From NCBI GenBank assembly GCA_000467715.1, contig AJFK01000165.1, positions 1 through 64,000 on the forward strand: DNA of 64,000 bases, given 5' to 3'. Both the position numbers and the translations under genes were made by a program. This DNA is from Hysterium pulicare CBS 123377 (lineage: Eukaryota; Ascomycota; Dothideomycetes; Hysteriales; Hysteriaceae). This document shows, piece by piece, positions 44,231-55,800 of this stretch (position 1 is the first letter of the stretch; the number at the start of each line of letters is the position of its first letter). The notes beneath the pieces were generated by a model. That model saw only the letters and a program-made list of their open reading frames with translations, did no database searches and had not been told where the DNA came from.

Positions 44231-45664
44231 GGGTATGGGAAGATGTCTTGCGCGTTATTCAGAGCAAATGTTAAACCTTCAATGGTCCATTTCATTTGAA
44301 TGCCTTTGCAAGTGAAGTTTCAGCGCAGGTGACAGTACTTCGTTGCGAGCTATCGTCGCACCTTAAAACACGGGTCAGAATTACCACCTTCAACCATGAC
44401 TTGCATCCACATTTTCTTCTAGTTTGACCAAGGAGTTGAGAAGTTCTTTTGTTCGATTCATGTTAATAGAGTTAAGACCCCTTATAGTACCTTTTTTCTA
44501 AGTCCTGTAGGTAGCTAAAGCTATAACGTTGAGTTATAGTAGCCTAGCTATACCTTGTATACTTAGATGGTTTACTATCTCTACTAATATCCTAGTGGCT
44601 GTAGTCTGTAGTATACTATTCTTGATAGGCGCTAGGTACTAGCATCTTCGGGATCACTTCGGCGCTTCGTAACTAGTTCCGATCCTGTCGCCTCCAGCTT
44701 GAATCAAGGCGCCAAGTAATTCCATCCCTCCATTAACTTCATTCGACACTTTTCCTCAGCCTCGTATGGTCCGTCACTGCTTGCATCAGATACGGCATCT
44801 TGCAGTCCATAGATGCTATCTCTGAAGTGTCACGTTGGCATGGCGGCCTACCTAGAATGTTCGAAAATGCACCACCGTGCAGCATATGCAATGCTCCGTC
44901 TTGTCGATGGAGCAACCCTATGCTCCTCTTGCGGGATTGCACTCTGGCTAGTTACCTACCCATTGCCTCAAAATCCTGTTCTTCCTTCCTTTTCCCTTTA
45001 TCCTTGTTGTGGTTGACGCGATGACTGCGTTCGTGAGCCCGGAGCCTCCTTGTAAAATCAAAGGTAGGCAAACGTAGTTGTACTTCCAGAGAGCTTCCTA
45101 GAAAACTGACTACATCTAAAGTATCTAGTATTGCGGTTACAAGCATTGATATGTATGCGCTGGAGTGATGCAGCCTTCACCGGTCGCCTTCGACCAGCTT
45201 ACGTCGAGCCGCTGAGGCACAGGGGTGGTGGGGCGTTGCGTGTCCGTGAAAGGCACTTCTTCTGTGCAACACGCCCTCCTTATCTTACCCTCTTATATCA
45301 CCCTGCTGCGGCTTAGATTCATTACTCTTCCAGTGGCCTGCACCTTTGGTGGAATTGCTCCAATAGGACGGCCTTGGCCCCGTTTTTCTCTTGTCTGCTG
45401 TTTCGTGATCATGCTCGCACCCGCTCGCTGAGAGCCAATGAGGCGCTCCTTATCACGGCGAGGTGCACGCCGTGGCACAAGCACCATGGCAAGTCGAACA
45501 AATGTAGCTGCCTAGCATTGCCAGCTCTGTATAAGAGATTGAATGACTGTATCAAATTCCTTTTCCACCCAGTTCTCTTTTGCTCGATTTTTTGTGTGAA
45601 ATACCTCATTCACAAAAACTCATACCTCTTTATACAACTCAAAAGACTGGTTCTCAGAGACGAT
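44231..45664. other. Intergenic region upstream of the ZNFX1-like gene
   Basis: About 1.4 kb with one repeat copy (44508-44640) and the promoter of the large helicase gene. The helicase frame is open upstream to 45374 but lacks conservation before the ATG at 45665. Overlapping small frames at 44739-45024 show no motif. Confidence 0.45.
44508..44640 (+). repeat. Short dispersed repeat, copy 3 (AT-enriched)
   Basis: Same orientation as the copy at 43351-43478, with which it brackets the permease remnant. This copy is the more AT-rich of the two, most differences being transitions toward A or T, as RIP-like mutation would leave. No open reading frame. Confidence 0.55.
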
Positions 45665-48600
45665 ATGGCACTGCCTAGGAGAGGGGACCGAGGCTGGATG
45701 CCCCGAGGCGGATTCGGAAGAGGCAATTCTCGTGGGCCGAGGGGAGGAAGAGGTGGCTGGTCAGGCAAAGGAGCCGTAGATCAAAATATCTGTCGAGAGT
45801 TCCAGCAGACAGGGACATGTCGATTCGGCTTCGTATGCAAGTTTTCTCACGACCTGACCTCCGATGGACAAAACGAGCAATCATCTAGGCAACACGCCCA
45901 GAGACCAGCGGAGACAGACGAACAACAGCGAGCGAGAGCCGACTATAATTCTTGGAAACGAATCATCAAAGCTCCGCCTCGATCCAATGATAATAATACT
46001 ATTGAGCGGCTGTGGTGTGGCGCTCTCGCAATTCTAAATGGAGATGACCGAGACTGGAAACAAATGATCCCACGTGATCTTGAAGATGAACAGCACTATG
46101 GTCGAGCACACATCTTAACGCTCCTAAGCATGCAATCCCATTCTGGTGGTCAAGACACATTCATCAACTTGGCCCGACCTTTTCTCTTAGTCATTACTCA
46201 TCCTTCCTTCTTGGACTGTTTATCTGTCGATACTTACGTTGGAGGGCTGTACAATTTCATCAGCGGTTCCAATGGGTCTCGCGCGGTTACATTCTTTCAA
46301 CGATTTTGTGAAAGTATGCGCGTCGTTCAGCTCAGTTCTACGCTATCAATGCAAACATCCAACCTCGAGCAAGCGGTCATCGCCTTGTCAACTGCCCTTT
46401 GCGAGGTTCTCAAAAGAGAACAGCGAGCAAGGTTCAATGATGATCTTCCACGTGTGATCGGTCGGCTGGAAAACATTACATCGGAGTTCGTCACCGATGA
46501 GTCGGGAACAATGACATTCCAGGTCGTTTCCAACCATGTTGGAGAAGTTCGGGCAATGATAGCACGCGCAAAGGGGCTTCTGAATCGCGAGGAAGATGTA
46601 CAGGTCGATGGTGTCTCAACTACTGTTATAGCCTCTACATATCCTCGAGACATGGTGGTACCACGAGATCGCCACGACAACGACAAGGCTGACATTACCA
46701 AGATCAAGATCTTCCCCACTCGAGAGGAAATCCTGAGTAATGAGGCGGAATTTTTGCCTACTACCGACCTTGATCAGCCTCACTTTCTTACCGATCAAGC
46801 TGAACGGCACATCGATACACACTTCCGTCTTCTTCGTCACGATACTTTTGGAGAACTGAAAGAAGCTCTTGGGACTCTAATGCATGCTGTGCCCGACGAC
46901 ATAGGCCTACTCGACAATCCAAAACTCAGTCTTGGAGATACACGAGTTTATCATTATCCCAAAGCGCATATTAGCTATGTCGCATTCGACGCCCGGCGAG
47001 GCTTGGAATTGCATATTTCTTTTGCCCAACCCTTCCTCCTACGTAAGAAGTCGGCCTCTGAGAGACGCAAATGGTGGGAAGAGTCGAAGCGATTGGGAGA
47101 AGGAGTTCTTCTCTCTTTTATTTCAATCCACGACTCCGTGATTTCACATTTGTTCTTTGTGGTCAGTGAAAGGTGTACGGATATAAGGAGGGAGCACAGC
47201 CTCACCAGTGAGGACTATCAAGCGACCATTGTAGCAAAGCTTGCAACGCAAGATCAGGCCGACGTGGAAACCATGATACGTTCGAGTTGTCAAAAGACCC
47301 GAGGAGTCCTTATCGAGTTTCCAAGCGTTTTACCTGCAACGTTCATCCCTGTGTTACAGAACCTCCAAAACATGCAGCGGCAGAGCCGATTACCCTTTTG
47401 TCAGTGGATTCTCCCTGATAGAATCAAGGATCCAGACGGGATGTCAAAAGCCCTTGATATTCCACCTCCTCTCTATGCTCGAAAGCAAGGTTTCACATTC
47501 TCTATAAGCCCTATCCTCAAGGCACGCAACGGCAGCCTCTCTATCAGTCCTACTTTAGCGACCGATAGCGACAATCTGGTCGATGAACTTCATGCGCAGA
47601 CAAATCTCGACCGTGGACAATGCCGCGCTTTAATGGCTGCGCTCACTCGCGAATTTGCGTTCATCCAAGGCCCACCAGGCACGGGGAAATCCTACCTCGG
47701 TATTCAGCTCATGAAGGTTTTGTTAGCCTGTAAATCTAAGGTTGACTTGGGCCCTGTCGTGGTTGTGTAAGTTATCGCCCATCCTCCCCAGACTCAGGCT
47801 GACTCTCGTTAAGCTGCTACACGAACCATGCGTTGGATCAGTTTCTGGAGCATCTACACACGATCGGCATCACAAAAATCATTCGAATCGGAGGCCAAAG
47901 TCAGTCCAAGGTCCTCGAAGGCAATAACCTCCGCATAGTGTCTCAAGAGGAAACCAAAACCAAAAACGAGAAATATCATCTTGCAAAGACTTACGAAGCC
48001 CTAGAATCTCGACAACAGATCATCAAATCCAAGCTTGGTCGACTGCATGGAATACAAAAACGAAATTGGGCAAATTTCAGATATCATCTGCGTCTGAGGT
48101 ATCTGTCAATTCATTCTCAATTTGAACGATTCGATGCTGAAGGATTCGAAACCGTTGGTCGGCACCCTTTCGACCTTTGGATAACAAGTGGAACGTCCAC
48201 AAATGCTTCCAAGACATCAAATGAGACAAGTTTGACGCCAGCGGATATCACGGACATCCTTGAAAGGGCTTCTAAAAACGTGCATTCCTTATCACGACGC
48301 GAGAGGCGCGGTTTAGTGGATTTCTGGAGTCAAGAGATTCACAAGGATACAGCGGATGAGTTGTTTGAGGAAGTCCAAGATGCTGAATCTCTGCAGAAAG
48401 AATTGACAAATGTACACGACGATGTGGACCGAAGAGTGCTTCAAGGTGCAGACGTTATCGGCGTAACGACATCAGGCCTAGCCAGAAGAATATCCAGTCT
48501 CAAGCATGTAAGGTGTAAAGTGGTCATATGCGAAGAAGCTGGAGAAGTCATGGAGCCGCATATGATATCGGCGTTACTGCCTGGTGTAGAGCACTTCATC

Positions 48601-51600
48601 CAGATCGGTGACCACGAACAGTTGCGCCCTCAAATCAACAACTACAAGGATCTGTCGCTTGAGAGCAAACGAGGAATCGCATACCAGCTCGATCGCAGCC
48701 AATTCGAACGACTTTCGGTCAGCGGGCGCGGACGACCTGCAATTCCTGTTGCGCAATTGAACGTCCAGCGGAGGATGCGCCCGGAGATTTCAAATCTGAT
48801 CAGGGAGACAATATACCCCAGATTGGTCGATCACCCCACCACTCGAACCCTGCCAGATGTTGTCGGCATGCGAAAGAACGTATTCTGGCTCGATCACGAT
48901 AACCTCGAGGATGGTCAGCAAACCGAGATGCATCATAAGTCACATTCCAACATTTGGGAAGTGGACATGGTACATGCCCTAGTTCGTCATATCGTTCGTC
49001 AGGGTCTATACAGTAGTAGTGACATAGCGATACTAACCCCATACACCGGGCAATTGCAGAAGCTGCGTGCAGCACTGCGTAACGATTTCGAAGTTGTCCT
49101 CAGCGACCGTGACCAGGACGCTCTCGCGAAAGAAGGATTCGACGCCGTCGACGCTACCTCTGGGGACGAGGATACAAGCAGCCAGTCGAGCAATAGGAAA
49201 AGGCCGATGGAGAAGAAGAAGCTGAGTGAACTCTTGCGTTGTGCGACCGTGGACAATTTCCAAGGCGAAGAGGCAAAGATTATCATCGTGTCTCTAGTTC
49301 GGAGCAACAAGGAACGAAAAGTTGGGTTTCTCAAGACAACTAACCGCATCAACGTTTTACTTAGTCGTGCTCAGCATGGCATGTATCTCGTCGGCAATAC
49401 TGATACATACTCCAAAATCCGTATGTGGCAAAAGGTCGCCAGCATGCTACAGGCCACAGACTCAGTAGGCAAATCTCTTGGTCTTTGCTGCCCTCGACAT
49501 CCAGATACAGAGATTCAAGTCCACCAGCCGGACGACTTCTCTAGACTTAGCCCTGAAGGTGGATGCAGGCTGGCTTGCGATCGGCGCCTTCCTGATTGCG
49601 GCCATCGATGCCAAGCGAGATGTCACTCGGAGAGCATGCATCGGGTTTTCGCATGCCCGCAGCCTTGCCAGCGCCTTCACAGTCCATGCAATCACAGCTG
49701 CCAAAAGCGCACCTGTGGAGAGGATTGCGGGAACTGTCTCATTAAGTTGAACAGCATACAGCTTCCATGTGGCCATTTGAAAGACAACGTCTCGTGCTAC
49801 ATGACGCAAGAGCTTGGCAAAATCCGTTGCGAAACTATCGTCCGAAAAAGAGTCCCGGGTTGCCATCATGTAGTGGCGGTTCCTTGCTCACGAGACGTGG
49901 CCTCAGAAAATTTCAGATGTCCTACAGCATGTGACTTGATCTTACCTTGTGGGCATCCTTGTCCAGGAACTTGTGGCCAATGTAACGGAAAGGACGGCAG
50001 TGGTCAGCAGCTTGTCAAACACTTGCCATGCCGCAAGGTTTGTGGTCGACGATTCGGAACCTGTAATCACACATGTCCGAACTTCTGTCACGATGGTAAA
50101 GATTGTGGCCCTTGTTTCTCTCCGTGCGAGGTAAGCATTTCTCCCTCGTTCTAACAAGACTTCCGCACTATTCCAGTTGAAAGGCATCCTTGACTGAAGT
50201 TTACTAATATCAATTAAGGTCCGTTGTGCGCACTCGCGGTGTACCTTACGATGCCATGAACCGTGTGCACCATGCGTAGAGAGATGTACATGGACTTGCG
50301 AGCACAGGGGCGATTGCAGTATGCCTTGCTCCGCTCCATGTAGTCGTCTTCCGTGTGATCAGCGCTGCCCTAAACAACTTCCATGTGGCCACCAATGCCC
50401 AGGGATCTGCGGAGAAGTATGCCCAGAGCAGTTTTGCCGCACATGTTCCGATAAGCAAGATGCTCGAGTCGATCTCCTGGAAATGAAACCTTATAACGAG
50501 ATCGACGTCGATGAGACACCCATCGTTGTCCTTGGATGCAGACACTTCTTCACAGCGGAGACTCTCGACGGTCTCATGGGGATGAATGAAGTATATGTGG
50601 CCAACCAGTATGGATCGTTCACTGGACTCAAGGACATTTCCGGGGCTCTAGCTCGATCCATTCCGCGCTGCCCGGACTGCCAGTGTCCAGTTAGACAGTA
50701 TGCTACTCAGAGGTATAACCGAGTCGTAAACAGGGCGGTGATTGATGAGATGTCGAAACGATTCCTCGTCAACGGCAAAGCGGAGTTAAGAGAGCTAGAG
50801 ACGCAGGTCGAGGAGTTGGAGCAAAGCTTCGAGAAAGGACGTTCGAAGCTCACCAACTCCATGGCAGCCACGGCTTTGGCTAGTAACACAAGTCGCATTA
50901 TAACAAATACTGTCTCCAACGATATTAAATCGCGATACGATGGATCGAGAAAGCTTGAGAAAGCAATTCGCCTTTTCCAATCAAAGGTCTCTAATAAACA
51001 CCAACCCGCACAGAAGCTTCACGAAGCGGTAGTTCAAGCCATGAGGGCCAAGTCTATCGATTGCTTGATGTCAGACGTAAGCCTCCACGACTCCGTTCCA
51101 ATTGTCGAACGGGACCGGCGCATCACCCTCGGGGGCCGAATCATCCAGATCAAGACGGAATGTATCGTCCTCGAGGACAAGTTCAGCATTGTTCAAGCAC
51201 TGAAGGCCGCGCCCTCTTGCGCGTCCGTCAAGCTTCCCGGAGGTGCTCCAGATCTACTCACCGTGCCATTTCTCAAAATATGCAAGAAGTTCTTCGCCGA
51301 CTGCGACGCGGAAAACCTGCCCAAACTCGCCGTCGAGGCTTCGCTTTACTACGCGCGGATCGCACGCCTGTTCGAATCTTCCTGTCATGCCAGTAAGAGC
51401 AGCCTCGAGAAGGCGGATGAGTACGTAAAGATAGCAAAGGAGTTGCTAGTCGAAGCGCAAGAACTATGTAACCAGCCGTTTCAAGATGCAGACACTCTAC
51501 GGAAGGCAGTGGAAGAATTGCAGAAGCTGCTTCGAAGGCGATGGTACGAAGAAGTCACCGCGGAAGAACTGGCAGCAATTAAAAAAGCAATGGTCAGTGG

Positions 51601-51837
51601 CCCTCGCGGAATCGCAACACATTCTGGTCATTGGTATAATTGTGCGAATGGACATCCGGTAAGTTTCACCCGCAAGTTTCAATTCGTGAGGCTTCTACTA
51701 ACACTGAGAAGTTTGCGATTGGCGAGTGCGGCATGCCGATGGAGCAAGCTCGTTGTCCTGAGTGCGGAGCGCGCATTGGTGGTCAAAATCACCAGGCAGT
51801 TCAAGGTGTCGAGCGCGCAGTGGATATGGAAAGCTAG
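45665..51837 (+). CDS. ZNFX1/Hrr1-like SF1 RNA helicase with NFX1-type and RZ-type zinc fingers
   Basis: Exons 45665-47766, 47814-50130, 50219-51658 and 51712-51837 give 1994 residues. Order: RGG-rich N-terminus (about 1-33); CCCH finger C43-X8-C52-X5-C58-X3-H62; a long ZNFX1-type region; Upf1-like SF1 helicase with GPPGTGKS (about 669-676), VVICEEAGEVMEPH (motif II), QIGDHEQLRPQ (III), NVQRRMRPEI (IV), DNFQGEEAKIIIVSLVRSN (V) and NVLLSRAQHGMYLVGN (VI); then a Cys/His-rich run of NFX1-type fingers (CGHPCPGTCGQC, CDQRCPKQLPCGHQCPG); and a final RZ-type finger (WYNCANGHPFAIGECG ... CPECGARIGG) that only forms after the last splice. Family members act in small-RNA silencing: fission yeast Hrr1 in the RNA-dependent RNA polymerase complex, animal ZNFX1 in inheritance of silencing and antiviral defence. 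Looks intact. Confidence 0.95.
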
Positions 51838-52121
51838 GATGTTATTCGATCTATTCACCGCTTGCAAGAGTGGACAGCCTAGTCTTAGACTTGCAGGTGA
51901 TCAAAATGCAAATATATGAGGTAGCTCACTTGAATCAGGTTCCAAACCATGTGTACGGAACTGAAAACCTTAATTGAACTGCCCGTTTTCTAAGGGTTTC
52001 TAAGGTTTCTAATTTGTCCTATATCTACACCACGATCATTCTAATATGGGATGATATAATAAAAGCGGCCATGCGGAATACGAGGAGTAGGACGACATTG
52101 TATCGAATACACCATGCATAA
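51838..52121. other. Convergent intergenic region
   Basis: A 284-base spacer between the helicase and AIG2-like genes; 3' UTRs only, with a small direct repeat TTTCTAAGG near 51988-52006. Confidence 0.4.
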
Positions 52122-52796
52122 CTATTGCGCTTCGTGCGGGCGATGAGTGACAGATGACTTGAAATACTTCTGATAGCGGTCCAAGTCAAAACTCCCATCC
52201 TCTAATTCTTTACTCTCTGGATCTCCTGCCCAACAGAAAGTCCGACAATTACGTAGTGTAATGCCGTTATCCAATTCAACATCACATCCACACCAGGTGT
52301 AGACGGATGTCTCGTATTCCGCAAGCCTGAGAAATTGAGCCTCGTGGGCCACCTCCCAGACTGCCCCAGGCACTTTTCCATTTCCATCCTGGATCAAAGC
52401 TGGGTAGATTCCCCACATTTTCACAGAGAATCCGGTGATACTTGCGCTTCTTACGGTGGGAGTTTTGTGGAGTCCTATGACGGCTTGGAGGACTTCTGGA
52501 TCCATTAAGGAGCCGTAGAAGAACATGTGACAGGGCTGAAAGGGCGGTTCGGAGTATTTTGGCTTGTCGAGCGCATTCGCTGCAGTCATAACCTGTAAGA
52601 ATGTGGACTTGCTGATGGAGGTTTGGAAAGAGTTCGACGGAAGTGGGGGTGGTCGAGGAATTGAACGCTTTGGCTTTGTGCGTATTGGAAGCGGAGGTGG
52701 AGGTGGTGGAATTGCTATGTCGGCGATGAAGGATTGCGAAGAAGTAGAAACATTATCGCTCTGACTGTCGCGATTATTGTTGGATGCGCATGACAT
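52122..52796 (-). CDS. AIG2-like / gamma-glutamylcyclotransferase-fold protein
   Basis: 224 residues, ATG at 52796, no introns. Residues 1-70 are Ser/Asn-rich and Pro-rich (IAIPPPPPPLPIRTKPKRS, PRPPPLPS), probably disordered and possibly bound by SH3 or profilin-type partners. From about 87 the gamma-glutamylcyclotransferase-like fold starts with HMFFYGSLMDPEVLQAVIG, the family YGS/L signature. GAVWEV (about 144) and the EYETSVY segment (about 158), which carries the acidic residue that acts as general base in this fold, follow. Fungal single-domain AIG2-like proteins are of unknown substrate; gamma-glutamylamine cyclotransferase is one possibility. It is convergent with the ZNFX1-like gene. 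The proline-rich extension is not typical. Confidence 0.82.
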   Translation of the reverse strand: MSCASNNNRDSQSDNVSTSSQSFIADIAIPPPPPPLPIRTKPKRSIPRPPPLPSNSFQTSISKSTFLQVMTAANALDKPKYSEPPFQPCHMFFYGSLMDPEVLQAVIGLHKTPTVRSASITGFSVKMWGIYPALIQDGNGKVPGAVWEVAHEAQFLRLAEYETSVYTWCGCDVELDNGITLRNCRTFCWAGDPESKELEDGSFDLDRYQKYFKSSVTHRPHEAQ

Positions 52797-53249
52797 AATG
52801 AGAAGGCCACAAATAGTGAGCGTTTATCCACGTCGAGAAATGACAGATTGTAGGAGGTGGGAAACTTTGTGATACCTAATTTGAGATGACAATGAATGAA
52901 GAATCATAAGAACCGTTGCTGTGCTATATAGGCTATTATGGCGTAAACAGTCATGAATATGAATTTGTGAGGGCGCGTATTGCGGCGCGGTCGCGACTTG
53001 ACTCGCTTCCCTCGACGGCAACTCACTATACCGTAATGAGTAAGGAACACTACCTAATTAGGAAGGTAAACGAAAAAGTATTGATTCCCGAGTGGTTTAA
53101 CTGCTCGACTGCATAACTGCATAACTGCTCGACTGCGTAACTGCTCGACTCCTCGACTCCTCAATGGTTCGACTCCTGGACGGCACTAGCTTGTAGGAAG
53201 GTATCCATGATACTAGACCAGTAAAGAAATTTATAGATGCTTTGTCAGG
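52797..53249. other. Intergenic region with a short tandem repeat
   Basis: A 453-base spacer holding the AIG2-like promoter and the HET 3' flank. It contains the CTGCTCGACT repeat array listed separately. No gene seen. Confidence 0.45.
53099..53180 (+). repeat. Imperfect tandem repeat (CTGCTCGACTGC unit)
   Basis: Short alternating units AACTGCTCGACTGC, ATAACTGC and CTCGACTCCT are reiterated over about 80 bases. Non-coding. It lies just downstream of the HET gene at 53250 on the minus strand. Confidence 0.75.
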
Positions 53250-54992
53250 TCATATTAGAACGACTTCTAGCTCTTCAGCTTCTTGAAAGAAAGTATCGTG
53301 ATCATGAAATGCGCAACCCCATCGTCTGAATGTGTTCTCCGACTCTTTTCCCACTTTCTCCACCAATAGAAAGGCACCTCGCACGACCGAAAGACAGTAG
53401 CAGTTGGCGAATGATGCTGGCAGAGGCCAGGTGTCGAGTTCAAAGAATATTAAAGGCCGGGAGTTGATTTGAAAGGTGCCGTCGACTTCGACGATGGTAT
53501 ATTCATCTGTACTGTTTTCTCGCGACTCTCCATCCCGCAGCCTCCTCATGAGACCTTTTACTCGCAGACTAGCGTATTTAATCTGTCCAAGAGGAGTCTC
53601 GTCGTTTTGGAGAACTACTTGCGCATCGAGCAGCTGCAGTTTTTCGCTGCACTCGACGGAATAGGATGGTTCTGTTGCGCGATAGCGAACTTTCTGCCCC
53701 ATCGGCAGAGAAGCCCATGACCACGATGGAGCAATACAGGAAGGACCAGCGATTGGCACCTCACCCAGTTGACGGCTCTCGGACACAGTCCAGAGCAAGT
53801 CGGAGTGAAGTCGGCTTCTCCATAAACCCGCAAGGTACTGGTCTCCGGCGAACTTCTCAAAGACAGATGCAATACCAGAAAGTGCAGGAAAACGATCGTT
53901 CGGATATGAGAGTATGCGACTAGAGTATTGCTCTATGATGTCATGCCAGTATCCTAGACCCTTGTTAAACTTCCCCTCGGGCGATAGCTTGAGTGCTTTG
54001 AGAAACTGCTTCGAACTCTCAACTTCCAATCCGTTCTCTGATTCTGAACCCTCAAGGCAGGACCAGAACATACCTTGGTCCGACCAATACAGAGTACGAG
54101 GGGACAGCAGATCTTCTTGGAGTGTCCATCCGCGACGCATCAAAGGAGTATGGAGACGAATATCATCAATCGTGCTGGGGAGGCAGTTGATGAATCGGCG
54201 ATGCAAGATTGGTGATTTGACCGAATACTGTTGCGAGGGTCTAGGGATGAGGAATCCATCATCAGCACTTCTGCTAGAACAGATGGCGAGAGTGAATTGA
54301 GAATTTCCGTAATACTGCCTCATCTTCCCAGACTCCACTACCCAGTCTCCATCATCATCGCCTTCCTTTTGAATGATGCATAGCGCATCAATCCAAATAT
54401 AGTCGACTTTGAGTTTCTTCGTAAGAGTGATGGCGTCTTGGAGTGTTTTCGGAAAACTCGACAAAGGTATTTCGCACTTGTGCTGGTATAAATTGCTGTT
54501 AGTCGTTCTCAGAGGTTGCTCGACCTTTCCCCAGCAATAGCTGACTGCACAATATGGACGTGTTGGTGGTGATTCGACCAGTCGAATGACTGTACCGCCA
54601 ATGTCGAGTAGCCTCGTTGGGACCGTTGGCGAACCGTGGATGGAATTGCAAACGTTTTTGTGGTTCTCCAGACATTTTTTCAACCACCCGCTCGCAGTGG
54701 TTCCGTCCGGGTTCGATTCCAAGGCTGCAGAGATATCACGCCATCTGGACATTATGACTTTCGTGCTCACATTGACGCCCTCAGACAGTTTGCATTCAAT
54801 TGTGGCATAATAACCATCATCGGTGGGTTGTATATCATCTTCTATGAATCGAGTTTCTGCGCTAGAAGAACGGAGAAGACTGTCTGCGTGTCCTTTGTCA
54901 AAACATGCCTGCAAGAGTGCTTTCCGAAAGATTCGGCAACTTGCGCATCCTTGCTCCGCAGCAGCCTCAAGATGTTTCCATGATTGGTGCAA
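53250..54992 (-). CDS. HET-domain protein 2, 5' end unresolved
   Basis: 580 residues are open from a TTG codon at 54992; no in-frame ATG lies between it and an upstream TGA near 55049, so the true start must be in an unseen upstream exon or further inside. The visible N-terminus LHQSWKHLEAAAEQGCASCRIF is the Cys-containing segment that precedes the domain in long HET proteins. The HET domain shows YCAVSYCWG (about 148-156), YIWIDALCIIQ with GDWVVESGKMRQYYGNSQFTLA (cited in part), and RRGWTLQEDLLSPRTLYW. C-terminal SWSWASLPMGQKVRY and WGCAFHD are also typical. The predicted role is non-self recognition and cell death. No introns in the visible part. A plausible acceptor (TTGACAG) lies at about 55043-55049. 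A small membrane-protein gene ends 79 bases upstream on the same strand. Confidence 0.87.
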   Translation of the reverse strand: MHQSWKHLEAAAEQGCASCRIFRKALLQACFDKGHADSLLRSSSAETRFIEDDIQPTDDGYYATIECKLSEGVNVSTKVIMSRWRDISAALESNPDGTTASGWLKKCLENHKNVCNSIHGSPTVPTRLLDIGGTVIRLVESPPTRPYCAVSYCWGKVEQPLRTTNSNLYQHKCEIPLSSFPKTLQDAITLTKKLKVDYIWIDALCIIQKEGDDDGDWVVESGKMRQYYGNSQFTLAICSSRSADDGFLIPRPSQQYSVKSPILHRRFINCLPSTIDDIRLHTPLMRRGWTLQEDLLSPRTLYWSDQGMFWSCLEGSESENGLEVESSKQFLKALKLSPEGKFNKGLGYWHDIIEQYSSRILSYPNDRFPALSGIASVFEKFAGDQYLAGLWRSRLHSDLLWTVSESRQLGEVPIAGPSCIAPSWSWASLPMGQKVRYRATEPSYSVECSEKLQLLDAQVVLQNDETPLGQIKYASLRVKGLMRRLRDGESRENSTDEYTIVEVDGTFQINSRPLIFFELDTWPLPASFANCYCLSVVRGAFLLVEKVGKESENTFRRWGCAFHDHDTFFQEAEELEVVLI

Positions 54993-55070
54993 TCGGCGCC
55001 TGATGGGACGAACTTTTGAGGTTCTAAGGGTTTTGTTAGCCTGTCAATAAGTGCTTGTGTAGTGCATCAG

Positions 55071-55800
55071 TCAAGCGGATGTGTCGTACTTGATGAGGAG
55101 TATGTCCGATATTTCGAAGTCCTTTTCGAGGGCAGAGCAGCATTGGCATATCTGCTGGATTGCAATACGGTAGTTCTTCAACGTCACACCCGCTATGCTC
55201 AGACCATCCATATTACAAGTTTGATACTCGCGTGATGCCATGAGGGATTGATGCAGATCCTTTCTTGGTCCAAAATCGCTCCAAAGCGCGTATAAATTAT
55301 CGATTACACCAGCAATATCTACGAGCCTTGAGTACCGCACATTAGTCTCAGAACTTCTTTTTTCAGGCACGTAGACTTACATGGTGCATACGATAATGAT
55401 TAGGAGATCATGAGAAAATACCCACCCTATGCGATTTCTGGGCAGGAAGGTCATCTTGACAGTGTGCCTGGCCGCAATCGCGTTCATCAACAGGGTCAGC
55501 ATGTAAGTGCCTGCGCCTACAGCTTTGGCGCGTCGGCATATTATGTGATGACGATGGTAGAAACCCGAGATGAAAAAATAAATTATATTTCCGATGGCTA
55601 CGATGAAATTCTATTAGTCAATTTAGCACAGTTTTCATCAAAAAGTGATTCATACTAACCGTCCCAACCAATACTCCAGCAGAAGGACTCCCAGCTATGT
55701 TGAAGGAATTAGCTGCAACAATTTCGAGCACGAATGCAACCAAAAACAAGACTAGCGATCGGAAGTACCAGAGTAGCTGTGCTAGAAGGTAGAGATCCAT
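55071..55800 (-). CDS. Small multi-pass membrane protein of unknown function
   Basis: Exons 55800-55656, 55597-55381 and 55326-55071 (introns 58 and 54 bases) sum to 205 residues; all splice sites are GT-AG and the joins keep the frame (VGTVTIGNIIYFF and IVCTMLVDIAGVID). Four hydrophobic segments are visible: about 13-30 (LVLFLVAFVLEIVAAN), 42-64, 80-95 (TYMLTLLMNAIAA) and 108-130. A soluble C-terminal part with paired cysteines (QICQCCSALEKDFE) follows. I do not recognise the family. It lies immediately upstream of, and co-directional with, the HET gene whose start is missing, so a functional pairing, or a single longer gene, should be considered. Confidence 0.6.

Noticed and set aside
53099-53180. 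CRISPR-like array
   Set aside because: Units are imperfect, directly adjacent and without spacers; this is a eukaryotic short tandem repeat.
54700-54730. GGGTTCGATTCC, a perfect tRNA B-box-like word
   Set aside because: It lies inside the HET 2 coding frame on the opposite strand, with no A box or acceptor stem around it.
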